This document shows positions 1 through 8,113 of a stretch of 10,316 nucleotides of DNA, piece after piece. Under the pieces are notes generated by a model. That model was not told where the DNA came from. It saw nothing but the letters and a program-made list of their open reading frames with translations, and searched no databases. Origin of the DNA: Bacteroidia bacterium (GTDB lineage Bacteria; Bacteroidota; Bacteroidia; Bacteroidales; GCA-2748055); assembly GCA_004525825.1 (NCBI GenBank), contig SPBY01000066.1, forward strand, positions 1 through 10,316, in the 5' to 3' direction. Position 1 is the stretch's first letter. Each line of letters opens with the position of its first letter. A program made the translations under genes and the position numbers.

Positions 1-1941
1 GAGCCTCCACAATCTCTTTCACCACAGAAAGCCCGAGCCCTGTTCCACTGATGTCTTCTGAATTCTTCTGCCCAACCCGGTAGAAGGGCTGAAATATCAG
101 TTCTTGTTGATCCTCAGGGATCCCGATCCCCTTATCCTCCACCTGCAGAAGGACCATCTCTCCCTCTTTTTTGAGCCTTACTGCAATCTCTTTTCGTTTC
201 ACTGAGAATTTTATGGCATTGTTCAGCAGATTGATGATTGCCTGTTTGAGGGCAGCAGGATCGGCCATGGCCGTGACAGGATTTTCCATCTCTTTTTCCA
301 GGGTAAAGTTTTTCTCCACCAGCCAGTAATCAAGATCTTTCAGGGCAGCCTGCAACAGCAAAGTTACGTTTACCTCTTCAAAGTTATATTCAGGCTTGCC
401 CTTTTCCCTTCTTGAAAAATCAAGGATGTTATTGATCATCCTTTTCAGACTCTCCGTTTCTTTCAGGATGATCTGCAGATACTCTTTCTTTTGACCTTCT
501 GAATTTAGTCTCTTAAGCAGGATCGATTCTGTGAACAGCTGAATGGATGTGAGCGGTGTTTTCAGTTCGTGGGTCACGTTGGAAATAAAGTCAGATCTTA
601 ACCGGGCCAGGTGTTCTTCCCTTGAAATATCCCTTAGAATCAGGAGGACTCCAAGGATCATTCCTCCCAGCAATAAGCTCAGGGAAATCCCGAAGATCCA
701 ACTTCGCCTTCTGACGAATTCATCAATCAGGTTTTCATTTTTAAGCTTGACCTGTAGATATTGGCCCGGGAAATAAGGAGATAACTCAGTTGTGAAAATC
801 CCTGAATGTCCCTCCGGATTCGAGCCATTGACTAAGCTTACCAATTCAAGCTCATATTCAAATTCGGTGTTAAGTAAAATTTCATAATCAGGTACTCTGC
901 TCCATAGGTGCTCAAGGATAACAGAGAAGCCAAATGCCCGATCCCCTTCAGCTTCCAAAAGGATAAGCTCCCCTCCATCCAGTTCTTTCCCGCTCACAAC
1001 CTGGAATTTTCCATGGATGGGTGGAATTTCATTGATGCCCTCCCTGTTCAATGCTTCCCGGATTAGCTCTTTATTGGTTTCGATGAAAGACAGGTGATAT
1101 CTGACCCTATATATGGACTCTTTGATTTCGCCAACCCTTTCATTAGGTGTTAGATCCAATTCAAGCCAGCCGCTAACCTGCTCCAGAATATCAGCTGTAC
1201 TCTGGATAAGCGGAATCTTTCCGCATACCATCCCGGCCAGGCAAAATTCTATTACCTGGAGTACATCTTGCCTGTTCGAAGTATTGGAAGTCTTGATCAG
1301 TTGCGGAATGGCATAATAGACATAGGGAAATCCGTGCAGGTCAATTAGAGAATAATAGTTTGATGTGATGCTTGAATAATAGCTGAGTGCCTGCTTTATT
1401 TCATCTGATTTTACCGAAAGCCTGGCCAGGGCATTCAAAGAGTGTACTGAATCGTGTTTATTGATGGATACCTTTAGAGAGGCAATGTAGTATTTAATGG
1501 CTTTGGCAAAGTTCTGTTCGATACACTCAGCCCTTTCTGCCTGACTAAAAAGCGTTCGATATCTTTCAGTGCTTACTCTTTCAATGCGATTCTCAGAACC
1601 TTCCACATACCAGGGCCACAAAAAATGACCATCCCTGTCAATTACAAAGACTTGCTCTACCTGGTCTAGCGTATCCAGGGCTAAGTTCCCGGCTTCATCA
1701 TCTACGTTTTGGCTATCTAAATATTCTGAGAAATTATCCGCCAATTCAAAGATTAATCCATGTACATGGTTTGATAAAACAGCTGCCAGGTTTTTCTGTT
1801 CCTCTTCTACTCGTTTCTGAGTTAACTCCTGAGATTGGATATGTTATTAATACTCAAATAGGCAAGAATGGTCCCAGATGCAAGCACTACAGAAATGAAA
1901 AATAGAGTAAGTCTGAAAACCGGTTTTTTCTTGCTAACCAT
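1..1941 (-). CDS. Membrane sensor histidine kinase, C-terminus cut by window edge, apparent frameshift near the N-terminus
   Basis: Two-component sensor kinase: it would autophosphorylate on a histidine and pass the phosphate to a response regulator, probably encoded beyond the left edge. Reading from 1843 down to 1 gives about 614 codons without a stop. The H-box reads SNVTHELKTPLTSI, with the phosphoacceptor His at 571-569. The N-box QAIINLLNNAIKFS lies near 200-243, G1 DKGIGIP near 118-139 and G2 GTGLGLS near 25-44. A membrane helix (WIFGISLSLLLGG...) lies at about 637-700. Only some 20 residues separate it from the H-box, so there is no room for HAMP or PAS. About 380 residues lie outside the cytoplasm. 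The N-terminal helix (start MVSKKKPVFRL, ATG at 1941-1939) is in a different frame, which stops at 1824-1822. No ATG opens the kinase frame for the first ~200 codons. The start lies 7 bases after the upstream stop, without a Shine-Dalgarno. Kinase identity is certain; whether the gene is intact is not. Confidence 0.9.
1825..1843 (-). other. Apparent frameshift window in the histidine kinase gene
   Basis: The frame that starts at the ATG at 1941 encodes a basic N-terminus plus a membrane helix and ends at TAA 1824-1822. The kinase frame is closed upstream by TAA at 1846-1844 and open from 1843. The two frames therefore overlap only over these 19 bases, and a -1 (or +2) shift here would join the helix to QSQELTQKRVEEEQ of the kinase. 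There is no homopolymer run and no X XXY YYZ slippery heptamer, so programmed frameshifting is unlikely. A one-base indel, as mutation or sequencing/assembly error, is the simplest reading. Confidence 0.75.
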
Positions 1942-1948
1942 TATATAG

Positions 1949-4078
1949 TTATTCTAAGGGCAGAAAATTTTCCATCACCCATACAGCCGACGATATAGGT
2001 GAGCTTGTGGAGGAGAATGCAATGTGCCGGCCGTCGGGATGCATACTCAAGCTGGAGGCGGTGATTCCTTGCACTTGGATATCAAGTTTCTCGATCTGGC
2101 CTCCTGGGGCAGGGATTCTGCACAATTCCCAGGAGGGATTTTCCACAGTACCATCTTTTAATAAGAACAGGATGTATTTTCCATCCTTGCTCCAGATAGT
2201 GGTGCATGCATAGGCAATATCAATATTTTCATCCTTATTGAATCTGAAAAGTTCCCTGGCCTCGCCACCCGATACAGGCATAAGATGCATGGCATAGGCT
2301 TTCACCCTCCGGGATATGGAAAGGATTGCCAGCTGGGAACCGTCGGGAGAAAGCGATAAATGCAAAATATCATGTGATTCATATATTCTATGATCTTTAC
2401 CGCTTTCAAGATTCCTGGACAAGATCTGAAATGAAGTGAAATCCTTTGACAGGAGCCCGTAATACAGGGTGTTTCCGTCCGGCGACCATCCATGCCTGCC
2501 AAAAAGCCTGATTCCTTCATCGGGATTGATGAGGGTTTCCATTTGACCAGTTTCCACGTTGATCCTGTGCATACCCATGGAACTTTTTTCAGCCCATTCC
2601 ACCACTGTGACGAACTTATTATCCGGTGACCAGATAGGGAAACCCATATGGGTGAGTTCCGGAATGATATTCCGTTCCTGCTCTGTTTCCAGGGATCTTA
2701 TGACCAACATATCTCCCCCTTTTGCATTTCCACTCGTATTGGCCGCTGAAGGGTTCATGACACTAATATAGGCCAGCTGTTTTCCATCGGGGGCATAAGC
2801 AGGTTCCCGGTTATAACCCTGGAACCTTGTATTCATTTTTGCCCATGGCCTGATGAAGTTTCCGCTTGCAGGGTCCAGTTCACCCATATATATATCAGTT
2901 GATTCTTTTGACATACCGTAATAAAAGGATCCGGATGGTGTAAAGCCCAAATTCTGTATCTGCCCCATGCCTGAACGTACCAGGACCGGTTCACCTTTGG
3001 GCTTCCCCTCCTCCAGTTGAATCAGGTACAAAGCCAGGGTTCCGTCGCGGTCACTGGAGAACAGTACATGATTGCCGTCCCGGGTGATGTCAAGTAAAAA
3101 ATCATCAGCAGGATTCTGAACCAACGGGATCGATTGGCCCCCCTTGATTGGCAACAGGTATATATCCCTGACCCGTGAATTTTCCTTCTGTGGCTGATCA
3201 TATAGCATGTGACGTCCATCTCTGGTCAGGCAGATACTTCCCGGCCATTCATCAGAAGATCGCAGCACACTCATGGATCCATCCTCCACGGATATGAGCG
3301 CGGCTTTCATGGTCCGGTCCATAAATTGCAGAAGGGCAAGCACCTGTTTCCCATCCGGTGACCAATCACAGGGGATCGCATACATGACCTGCTCATTTTT
3401 GTAAATGATTTCCGGTCCGGAACCATCAAGCCCGATGATGCGTAAATCATATGCTCCAGTATCATCACACCAGCCATAGGCAATTTGCCTTCCATCGGGA
3501 GACCATCGAGAATCTTCTGCATAGTCAGAGCAGTCCTCCCAGGTGCCTTTGTGGGTCAGGCGACGAGTCTTTCCGCCTGCAAGTTCGTAAACGGCCAGAT
3601 CTCCTGTTTCCCAATCTGTGAATGAAAGGTATTTTCCATCCGGGGATGCTTTACCAAACAAATCTTCAGCTCCTTCCCATACCTTCCTTATCCTGAACTC
3701 ATTGCTTTCTGCTTTAGTGATGACAGTGGTCTGTGCCAGAAGGCTTAGCTTCTCCCTGTCTACTTTTACTGTTTCAGTCTGATCGGGGAAATTATTGATG
3801 ATGTTGCGGTAGGTATTCGATGCTTCCTGACGGCCAAGTTTTTCGTAACAGAGACCAATATGAAGCATGGCTGTTGCCTGCAAAGGGCGCCCGGCGGATT
3901 CATCCGCTGCGACTTCATTGTAAATTTCAATGGCCTCCAGAAGAGATCCTTCGCCTTCCTCTTTGATTAAACCTTGTTGAAATTGTGCTTCGGAGTTTTG
4001 AGCCAGTGTGGGCAAAAGGGTTCCAAGTGCCAGGATCACCAGCACGGCGAATAGCTTACTTACAGTTGCAGTTTTCAT
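1949..4078 (-). CDS. Secreted TPR-like/PD40 (TolB-like) beta-propeller protein
   Basis: Exported 709-aa protein of unknown specific role. Residues 1-26 form a signal peptide (MKTATVSK, then a hydrophobic stretch to PTLAQ) without a lipobox. Residues ~30-115 are helical with TPR character (EAIEIYNEVA, ATAMLHIGLCYEKLGR). From ~140 to 690 there are twelve xSPDG-type PD40 motifs, with the Asp (or equivalent) near residues 147, 195, 242, 287, 334, 382, 431, 486, 534, 579, 632 and 682, about 49 residues apart. The protein ends in VWVMENFLPLE, an ending I recall from related Bacteroidota PD40 proteins. PD40 repeats form TolB-type propellers that bind proteins; I see no hydrolase domain behind them. 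The gene has its own Shine-Dalgarno, follows a terminator and is followed after 7 bases by the histidine kinase, so the two probably share a transcript. A role as the periplasmic partner of the kinase is inference. Confidence 0.88.
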   Translation of the reverse strand: MKTATVSKLFAVLVILALGTLLPTLAQNSEAQFQQGLIKEEGEGSLLEAIEIYNEVAADESAGRPLQATAMLHIGLCYEKLGRQEASNTYRNIINNFPDQTETVKVDREKLSLLAQTTVITKAESNEFRIRKVWEGAEDLFGKASPDGKYLSFTDWETGDLAVYELAGGKTRRLTHKGTWEDCSDYAEDSRWSPDGRQIAYGWCDDTGAYDLRIIGLDGSGPEIIYKNEQVMYAIPCDWSPDGKQVLALLQFMDRTMKAALISVEDGSMSVLRSSDEWPGSICLTRDGRHMLYDQPQKENSRVRDIYLLPIKGGQSIPLVQNPADDFLLDITRDGNHVLFSSDRDGTLALYLIQLEEGKPKGEPVLVRSGMGQIQNLGFTPSGSFYYGMSKESTDIYMGELDPASGNFIRPWAKMNTRFQGYNREPAYAPDGKQLAYISVMNPSAANTSGNAKGGDMLVIRSLETEQERNIIPELTHMGFPIWSPDNKFVTVVEWAEKSSMGMHRINVETGQMETLINPDEGIRLFGRHGWSPDGNTLYYGLLSKDFTSFQILSRNLESGKDHRIYESHDILHLSLSPDGSQLAILSISRRVKAYAMHLMPVSGGEARELFRFNKDENIDIAYACTTIWSKDGKYILFLLKDGTVENPSWELCRIPAPGGQIEKLDIQVQGITASSLSMHPDGRHIAFSSTSSPISSAVWVMENFLPLE

Positions 4079-4087
4079 GTTCAGGTA

Positions 4088-4092
4088 CCTCC
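4088..4092 (-). promoter_or_regulatory. Shine-Dalgarno site of the PD40 gene
   Basis: The minus strand reads GGAGG nine bases before the ATG at 4078. It is the only strong Shine-Dalgarno among the starts in this window and supports the chosen start. Most genes here, as is usual in Bacteroidota, have none. Confidence 0.65.
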
Positions 4093-4119
4093 AATATTAG
4101 TTTGACATCTATTTCCACT

Positions 4120-4127
4120 CAAAATTA
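4120..4127 (-). promoter_or_regulatory. Putative -7 promoter element upstream of the PD40 gene
   Basis: The minus strand reads TAATTTTG, an exact match to the Bacteroidota -7 consensus TAnnTTTG, 41 bases before the ATG and downstream of the terminator at 4239-4270. I find no convincing TTTG or TTG at the expected -33 spacing, so the promoter is only half supported. It would drive the PD40 gene and the histidine kinase. Confidence 0.35.
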
Positions 4128-4238
4128 GAGTGTTATAGGAGGTCCATTGTCATAGTAATGTACAAGTTATGTAAAAAAGAGACCCGCTTCGGTAGCAACA
4201 CGGGGAAATGTGCTCAGGCTGCTCTGAAATTCAGGAAC

Positions 4239-4270
4239 AAAAAAAAGGCACCATTCCGGCGCCTTTTTTT
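4239..4270 (-). terminator. Strong, symmetrical Rho-independent terminator after the ppiD-like gene
   Basis: Arms 4240-4252 and 4258-4270 pair over 13 positions with one A-C mismatch and a 5-base loop (ATTCC). The G+C core GGCACC/GGCGCC is flanked by an A-run on the left and a T-run on the right, so it could work in both directions. On the minus strand it lies about 120 bases after the ppiD-like stop and before the PD40 promoter, separating the envelope and signalling blocks. Confidence 0.85.
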
Positions 4271-4274
4271 ATGT

Positions 4275-4390
4275 TTTTGCGAGTAATAGTCAGCGAAGCA
4301 ACCTTCCTTTAGCGAGTGATTATAAGGTGAGCAAACTGGGATTTTTTTGCGAAGCAAAATAACCACTTTGCGAACTTATAATCACGAGCC
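4275..4390. repeat. Long imperfect inverted repeat with GCGAAGC mini-hairpins (REP-like)
   Basis: GTGATTATAAG at 4316-4326 is perfectly complementary to CTTATAATCAC at 4375-4385, and weaker pairing continues inwards (GAGCAAACTGG against CCACTTTGCGA). The centre is a second perfect hairpin, TTTTGC-GAA-GCAAAA, at 4345-4359. The tetramer GCGA starts at 4279, 4293, 4312, 4349 and 4370, and GCGAAGC occurs at 4293 and 4349. GCGAAGC is known as an exceptionally stable DNA mini-hairpin with a GAA loop. The element begins directly behind the ppiD-like stop codon. It could be a dispersed REP-type or miniature mobile element, or a structured 3' end that protects the mRNA. There is no coding potential and no clear target-site duplication. 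Confidence 0.6.
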
Positions 4391-6547
4391 CTAGTTGTAA
4401 AAGATCTCCAAACGATTATCCTGTACATCGGCAGCTTCGAGCAGAGCGTTGTAAGCTTCGTAATTGCTCCTGGACTCCAGCGTAAATTTTAGCCTTGTTC
4501 TGGCAGCAATCTTCTCCGCTTCGGCAGGGGCAGGTTCGTTGCGGTTGGTCACTGCGATCACAAACACTCCGCTCTCTCCCACCAATGGCGCAGATATCTG
4601 GTCCACCTGAAGGTACATGGCAGCACCTACCACATAGGGCTCCAGACCAATACCGGCCACATAGGTGTTGGCGAACTTAATCTGTGTGGCTTCACCCACA
4701 TTCTTGCTGTTGGCTTTTCCGTACTGATTCAGGTCGGTGACCCCTGCAAGTTGTGCATTCAGGTTTTCCACCAATTTTTCGGCTTTCTTCTCTTTTTTCA
4801 CGGCCAGGGTAATTTCGGCCCGTACACTCTCCATGTCGGCATAGCCCTCTTCCTGTGCTTCGGTAAGTACAGCCACGATGTATTTTTCATCGCTCTGACT
4901 GAAAATATTACTTACGCTGTTTACCTCCGAAGTATAGGCCCATTTGGTGATTTGCAAAGGGTCTTCGATGCCAGGGATGACTTGCTGGTCCTTGGTGATG
5001 TTGGGAGCAAACCTTGGATCAAGACCAAATTCGCGTGCCTGCTCAGTGAATTTTTCAAAATCAGTGGCTTTGCCCCTGAATTTCACTGCTCTGTTATAAT
5101 AGTCCTGGTTGGTTTCGTCACTGGCGAAAATATTCCTGACCACTGTAGCCACCTGGATCTTGCGCACAGGAGTGCTTTGCTCCTCGATGAGGACGATGTG
5201 TGTTCCATACATGGTTTCAGTGGTCACCAGTTCGCCTTTACCGTTTTCAAAGCAGGCGTCGTTGAATTCAGTCACCATTTGTCCTTCAGAGAACCAGCCC
5301 AGGTCACCGCCAATGACACGGTTGCTCTCATCGGCTGAATACTGCAGGGCCAGAAGGTTGAAATCACCTCCGTTTTCGATCACTCCTTTCAGGCTGTCGG
5401 CCAGTTCGGTGACCACCTGTTTGTTTCCTCCGTAAGCCTGGAGGGATAGCAGAATATGCCTTACCCGCACCGAGTCGGGCCTCATCTGGACGTCCTGAAT
5501 GCGAGCCAGCTTGAAGGATTCAAGTTCCCGATAGGGACCGAAAACGGTCTCTTCTGAAGCATTGTAGACAGAATCCCTGATGTTCTGAGGCAATTCCTCA
5601 TAGGTATAGTACCTTTCATCGAAGGGCTCATCTGAGGTCCCATTCACATACCGGGGGATTTCATTTGTCGGAGTCCTGGCAAATTCTACCTTGGTTTGAG
5701 AGGCCCAGTACCTGGCAGTCTCCACATCTTTTTCACTGGCTTTCACTTCAAAAACCACATACTGGAAGGTCCTGGAAGGAGATTGGTTGTAGCTCTCTTT
5801 GTGATCCCTGTAATATTGTTTCAAATCCGCTTCAGTAAATGTGACCTCTTCGTCGGAAATCTCATTGAAGGGTAAGGAAATAAAAGCAAAATCTGTACTC
5901 TTTCCAGCTTCAGTCATATGGTCCTTCAGATCCAGGGAGCTGGGTTGAAAACCCTTTTTTACCAGGTTGAAGTATTTCTGGTTCATCTTCTCATCAATGA
6001 TCTCCTTCTCAATGAACAACCACCGTCTTTTCTCTTGCTCAAACTGTGGATTGTCCAGGGAATTGAAATAGTTGGTCATCACTGCACGGTTCAGCTGACC
6101 GGTTTCAGGATTTGAAAACATTTGCCGGATTATGGGGTGTGGCTCACTCAGAGCCGGGTTTCCACCCATACCCATGGACTGGTCACCGGTCACCATGGTC
6201 TTTAGCTCGTCGCCACTGACATAGATCCCCAGTTGGTCGTAGGAACGCTCCATGATCGTCTCCCTGATGAGCCTTCTCCAGGTTTCCTGCTGTATCTGCT
6301 TCTCTAGTTCTGCATCCAGGTTCTGACCACCTGCGTTGAGCTGGTAGAATTCGCGAAGGGCTTTTTCTCTGTTCAGGTAATCATTTACTCCAACACCTTT
6401 TCCATTGATCTCTGCAACGGATCTTTTCCCCAACGAAGACGATCCTGAACCCATCAGATCGCCCAGGATAAATGCAAAGAGCGCAAGTCCGATGATGATG
6501 GCTACGAGCAGTCCCGCCTTGTTTCTGATATTCTGTAATGTTGCCAT
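4391..6547 (-). CDS. ppiD: Membrane-anchored PpiD/SurA-type peptidyl-prolyl cis-trans isomerase
   Basis: Periplasmic folding factor anchored in the inner membrane, 718 aa. PpiD-type proteins catalyse proline isomerisation and act as chaperones for exported proteins, including outer-membrane proteins. The N-terminus is a short cytoplasmic tail (MATLQNIRNKAG) and one membrane helix at ~12-32. A SurA-like chaperone region follows at ~40-250 (VAEINGKGVGVNDY is the usual opening). One parvulin/rotamase domain lies at ~360-455, with the typical VRVRHILLS strand, GGDFNLLALQYSAD, GGDLGWFSEGQMV and TMYGTHIVLI. Residues ~460-715 form a second, rotamase-like or helical region. E. coli PpiD is about 620 aa, so this is a longer version, normal for Bacteroidota as I recall. 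The start ATG at 6547 has no Shine-Dalgarno. It follows the CNNM gene by 102 bases and a terminator lies downstream. The symbol is by architecture; SurA-like is the alternative label. Confidence 0.9.
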   Translation of the reverse strand: MATLQNIRNKAGLLVAIIIGLALFAFILGDLMGSGSSSLGKRSVAEINGKGVGVNDYLNREKALREFYQLNAGGQNLDAELEKQIQQETWRRLIRETIMERSYDQLGIYVSGDELKTMVTGDQSMGMGGNPALSEPHPIIRQMFSNPETGQLNRAVMTNYFNSLDNPQFEQEKRRWLFIEKEIIDEKMNQKYFNLVKKGFQPSSLDLKDHMTEAGKSTDFAFISLPFNEISDEEVTFTEADLKQYYRDHKESYNQSPSRTFQYVVFEVKASEKDVETARYWASQTKVEFARTPTNEIPRYVNGTSDEPFDERYYTYEELPQNIRDSVYNASEETVFGPYRELESFKLARIQDVQMRPDSVRVRHILLSLQAYGGNKQVVTELADSLKGVIENGGDFNLLALQYSADESNRVIGGDLGWFSEGQMVTEFNDACFENGKGELVTTETMYGTHIVLIEEQSTPVRKIQVATVVRNIFASDETNQDYYNRAVKFRGKATDFEKFTEQAREFGLDPRFAPNITKDQQVIPGIEDPLQITKWAYTSEVNSVSNIFSQSDEKYIVAVLTEAQEEGYADMESVRAEITLAVKKEKKAEKLVENLNAQLAGVTDLNQYGKANSKNVGEATQIKFANTYVAGIGLEPYVVGAAMYLQVDQISAPLVGESGVFVIAVTNRNEPAPAEAEKIAARTRLKFTLESRSNYEAYNALLEAADVQDNRLEIFYN

Positions 6548-6649
6548 TTATGTATAACTGTTTAACTAAATATTGACCTTAAATTTTGAGCGTACGAATA
6601 TAGTAATAATTAGAGGTTTAAAGAACTCAGTTTGGAGAAAATTGCTTGA

Positions 6650-7924
6650 TCAGGACCGGATCACCGTTAACTCTACCTCTTCAATGCGGTTTGAGCTGAC
6701 ATCTGTAATGGTTATCAGGAAGTTATCCAGTTCAACAGAGGTCTCTTTCTCGGGAATGCTTTCATAGTGGAAAATGATATACCCGGCCAGGGTGTCATAT
6801 TCTTCCGAATTTGGAATGCCCAGGAAGTACTTCTCGTTGAGGTAATCTATCTCATGGCGCCCCGATAGCAGGAAGCGGCCCCTGTCAAGCTGCTTCTCAA
6901 CCAGGTCGCTTGTATCATGTTCATCCTCAATTTCGCCAAAGATCTCCTCTATGATATCTTCGGTGGTTATCATGCCGGAGGTCCCGCCGAACTCATCCAC
7001 CACCAGGGCAATGCTCTGTCCTTCCTTGATAAAACCTGTAAGCAGTTTATTTACAGGCAGGGTTTCCGGAACGATTCGTATGGGCTTCAGGTGGGACCTG
7101 ATCTCTTGCGGTTTCCTGAACAGGTCCTTGGAATTCACGTAGCCGATTACTTTATCGATGGTATCGCTGTAAATAAGGATTCTGCTGAGGCCGGTTTCGA
7201 TGAAGCGTTCCGAAAGATCGTCCAGCGAGGCATCCACTTCAAGAGCAATGACATCGGTTCTAGGGATCATGCAGTCGCGGACTTTCAATCCCGAAAATTC
7301 CAGTGCGTTCTGAAATATCTTTAAATCACCGGTCTCTTCGTTGGTATTTTGTTCGGGATGCAGAGTGGTTAGGAAATGATCCAGGTCCACTTTGCCAAAT
7401 ACCGGTTTTGTGTCTTTAGCATCGGGATTGACCCGAAACAGGTACTTCATAGTAAAATTGGAGATACCAATGGTGAAAATGCTAATGGGATAGAGGATCA
7501 CATAAAACAGCAGTATGGGCAAACTCAATAAGCGTAGCGAGTTGTTGGGGTTGAGTCTGAAGAGGGTTTTGGGAAGGAATTCGGCTGTAAGCAGGATGAT
7601 CAGTGTGGAGACCAGGGTCTGCACCAGCAGGGTGGCAGCGTTTGCATTTTCGCCCAGCACATTTCGGATAGGGTTCTGCAGTAGCATGGCAAAAGCAATT
7701 CCATAGATGACCAGAGCAATGTTGTTCCCCACAAGCATGGTGGCGATGAACCTGGAAGGGTGTTTGTTGAAGAAACTGACCAAAGGGGAAAAGACCTTTT
7801 TCTGTTTCCTGTCAATCTCAATTCGAAGTTTATTGGCCGATATAAAAGCTATCTCCATGCCTGAGAAAAATGCAGAAAACAGAATGGAAACCAGAATAAG
7901 GATGATCAGAATCGGGTAACTCAT
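6650..7924 (-). CDS. CNNM/CBS-pair/CorC-C membrane protein (hemolysin or GldE family)
   Basis: Inner-membrane protein of 424 aa, the normal family length. Residues 1-~190 form the CNNM (DUF21) domain: a first helix MSYPILIILILVSILFSAFF followed by SGMEIAFISANKLRIE, then helices near 60-83, 97-118 and 130-155. A CBS pair follows at ~217-265 (IPRTDVIALE, GLSRILIYSD, VIGYVNSKDL) and ~280-332 (LVVDEFGGTSGMITTEDIIEEIFGEI, the family signature). The CorC/HlyC C-terminal domain lies at ~344-422. Family members are linked to Mg2+ or other divalent-cation export, with CBS domains binding adenine nucleotides. In Bacteroidota a close relative is called GldE, but no gldD or other gliding gene is visible here, so I give no symbol. 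The start is 3 bases after the small membrane gene, so co-translation with it and lptC is likely. The old name hemolysin does not imply a toxin. Confidence 0.92.
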   Translation of the reverse strand: MSYPILIILILVSILFSAFFSGMEIAFISANKLRIEIDRKQKKVFSPLVSFFNKHPSRFIATMLVGNNIALVIYGIAFAMLLQNPIRNVLGENANAATLLVQTLVSTLIILLTAEFLPKTLFRLNPNNSLRLLSLPILLFYVILYPISIFTIGISNFTMKYLFRVNPDAKDTKPVFGKVDLDHFLTTLHPEQNTNEETGDLKIFQNALEFSGLKVRDCMIPRTDVIALEVDASLDDLSERFIETGLSRILIYSDTIDKVIGYVNSKDLFRKPQEIRSHLKPIRIVPETLPVNKLLTGFIKEGQSIALVVDEFGGTSGMITTEDIIEEIFGEIEDEHDTSDLVEKQLDRGRFLLSGRHEIDYLNEKYFLGIPNSEEYDTLAGYIIFHYESIPEKETSVELDNFLITITDVSSNRIEEVELTVIRS

Positions 7925-7927
7925 GTT

Positions 7928-8113
7928 TTACTTGTGTTTAAGTCTCATGCGTCGTCTGAAAAAGTACATGGCAAAGGCGAGGAGGGAGAAGAGAAAATAG
8001 TACCAGCTTTCACCAATTCCTGACCCCGTGGTTATATCGACCCCCATAATAAGTAAAAGCCCGCCCAGTACAAACCAGACCACTTCGAAAAGACCGCCTG
8101 CTCTATTGCTCAT
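7928..8113 (-). CDS. Small two-helix membrane protein, function unknown
   Basis: A 61-aa protein from the ATG at 8113. The same frame can be extended two codons to a TTG at 8119, but ATG is the better choice. Two hydrophobic helices are visible, GLFEVVWFVLGGLLLIMGV and SWYYFLFSLLAFAMYFF, separated by a short loop (DITTGSGIGE). A basic tail RRRMRLKHK would place both ends in the cytoplasm. The reading frame overlaps the end of lptC by 11 bases and stops 3 bases before the CNNM gene, which supports a real, translationally coupled gene. I recognise no domain. Given its neighbours it may assist the CNNM protein or LPS export, but that is a guess from position only. Confidence 0.75.
   Translation of the reverse strand: MSNRAGGLFEVVWFVLGGLLLIMGVDITTGSGIGESWYYFLFSLLAFAMYFFRRRMRLKHK

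Noticed and set aside
1822..1846. Programmed -1 frameshift in the histidine kinase
   Set aside because: No X XXY YYZ heptamer or homopolymer run is present, and programmed shifting in a sensor kinase would be unprecedented to my knowledge.
4751..5338. 195-codon open frame on the plus strand
   Set aside because: It lies fully inside the ppiD-like gene on the opposite strand, shows no domain, has no ribosome-binding site and is accounted for by the codon pattern of the real gene.
6595..6602. TATATTCG on the minus strand as a -7 element for the ppiD-like gene
   Set aside because: It has one mismatch to TAnnTTTG and no -33 element at proper spacing in an AT-rich spacer, so it is too weak to annotate. 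The 102-base gap may still hold a promoter.
6917..7324. 135-codon plus-strand open frame opposite the CNNM gene
   Set aside because: It is a shadow of the conserved CBS region; no independent support.
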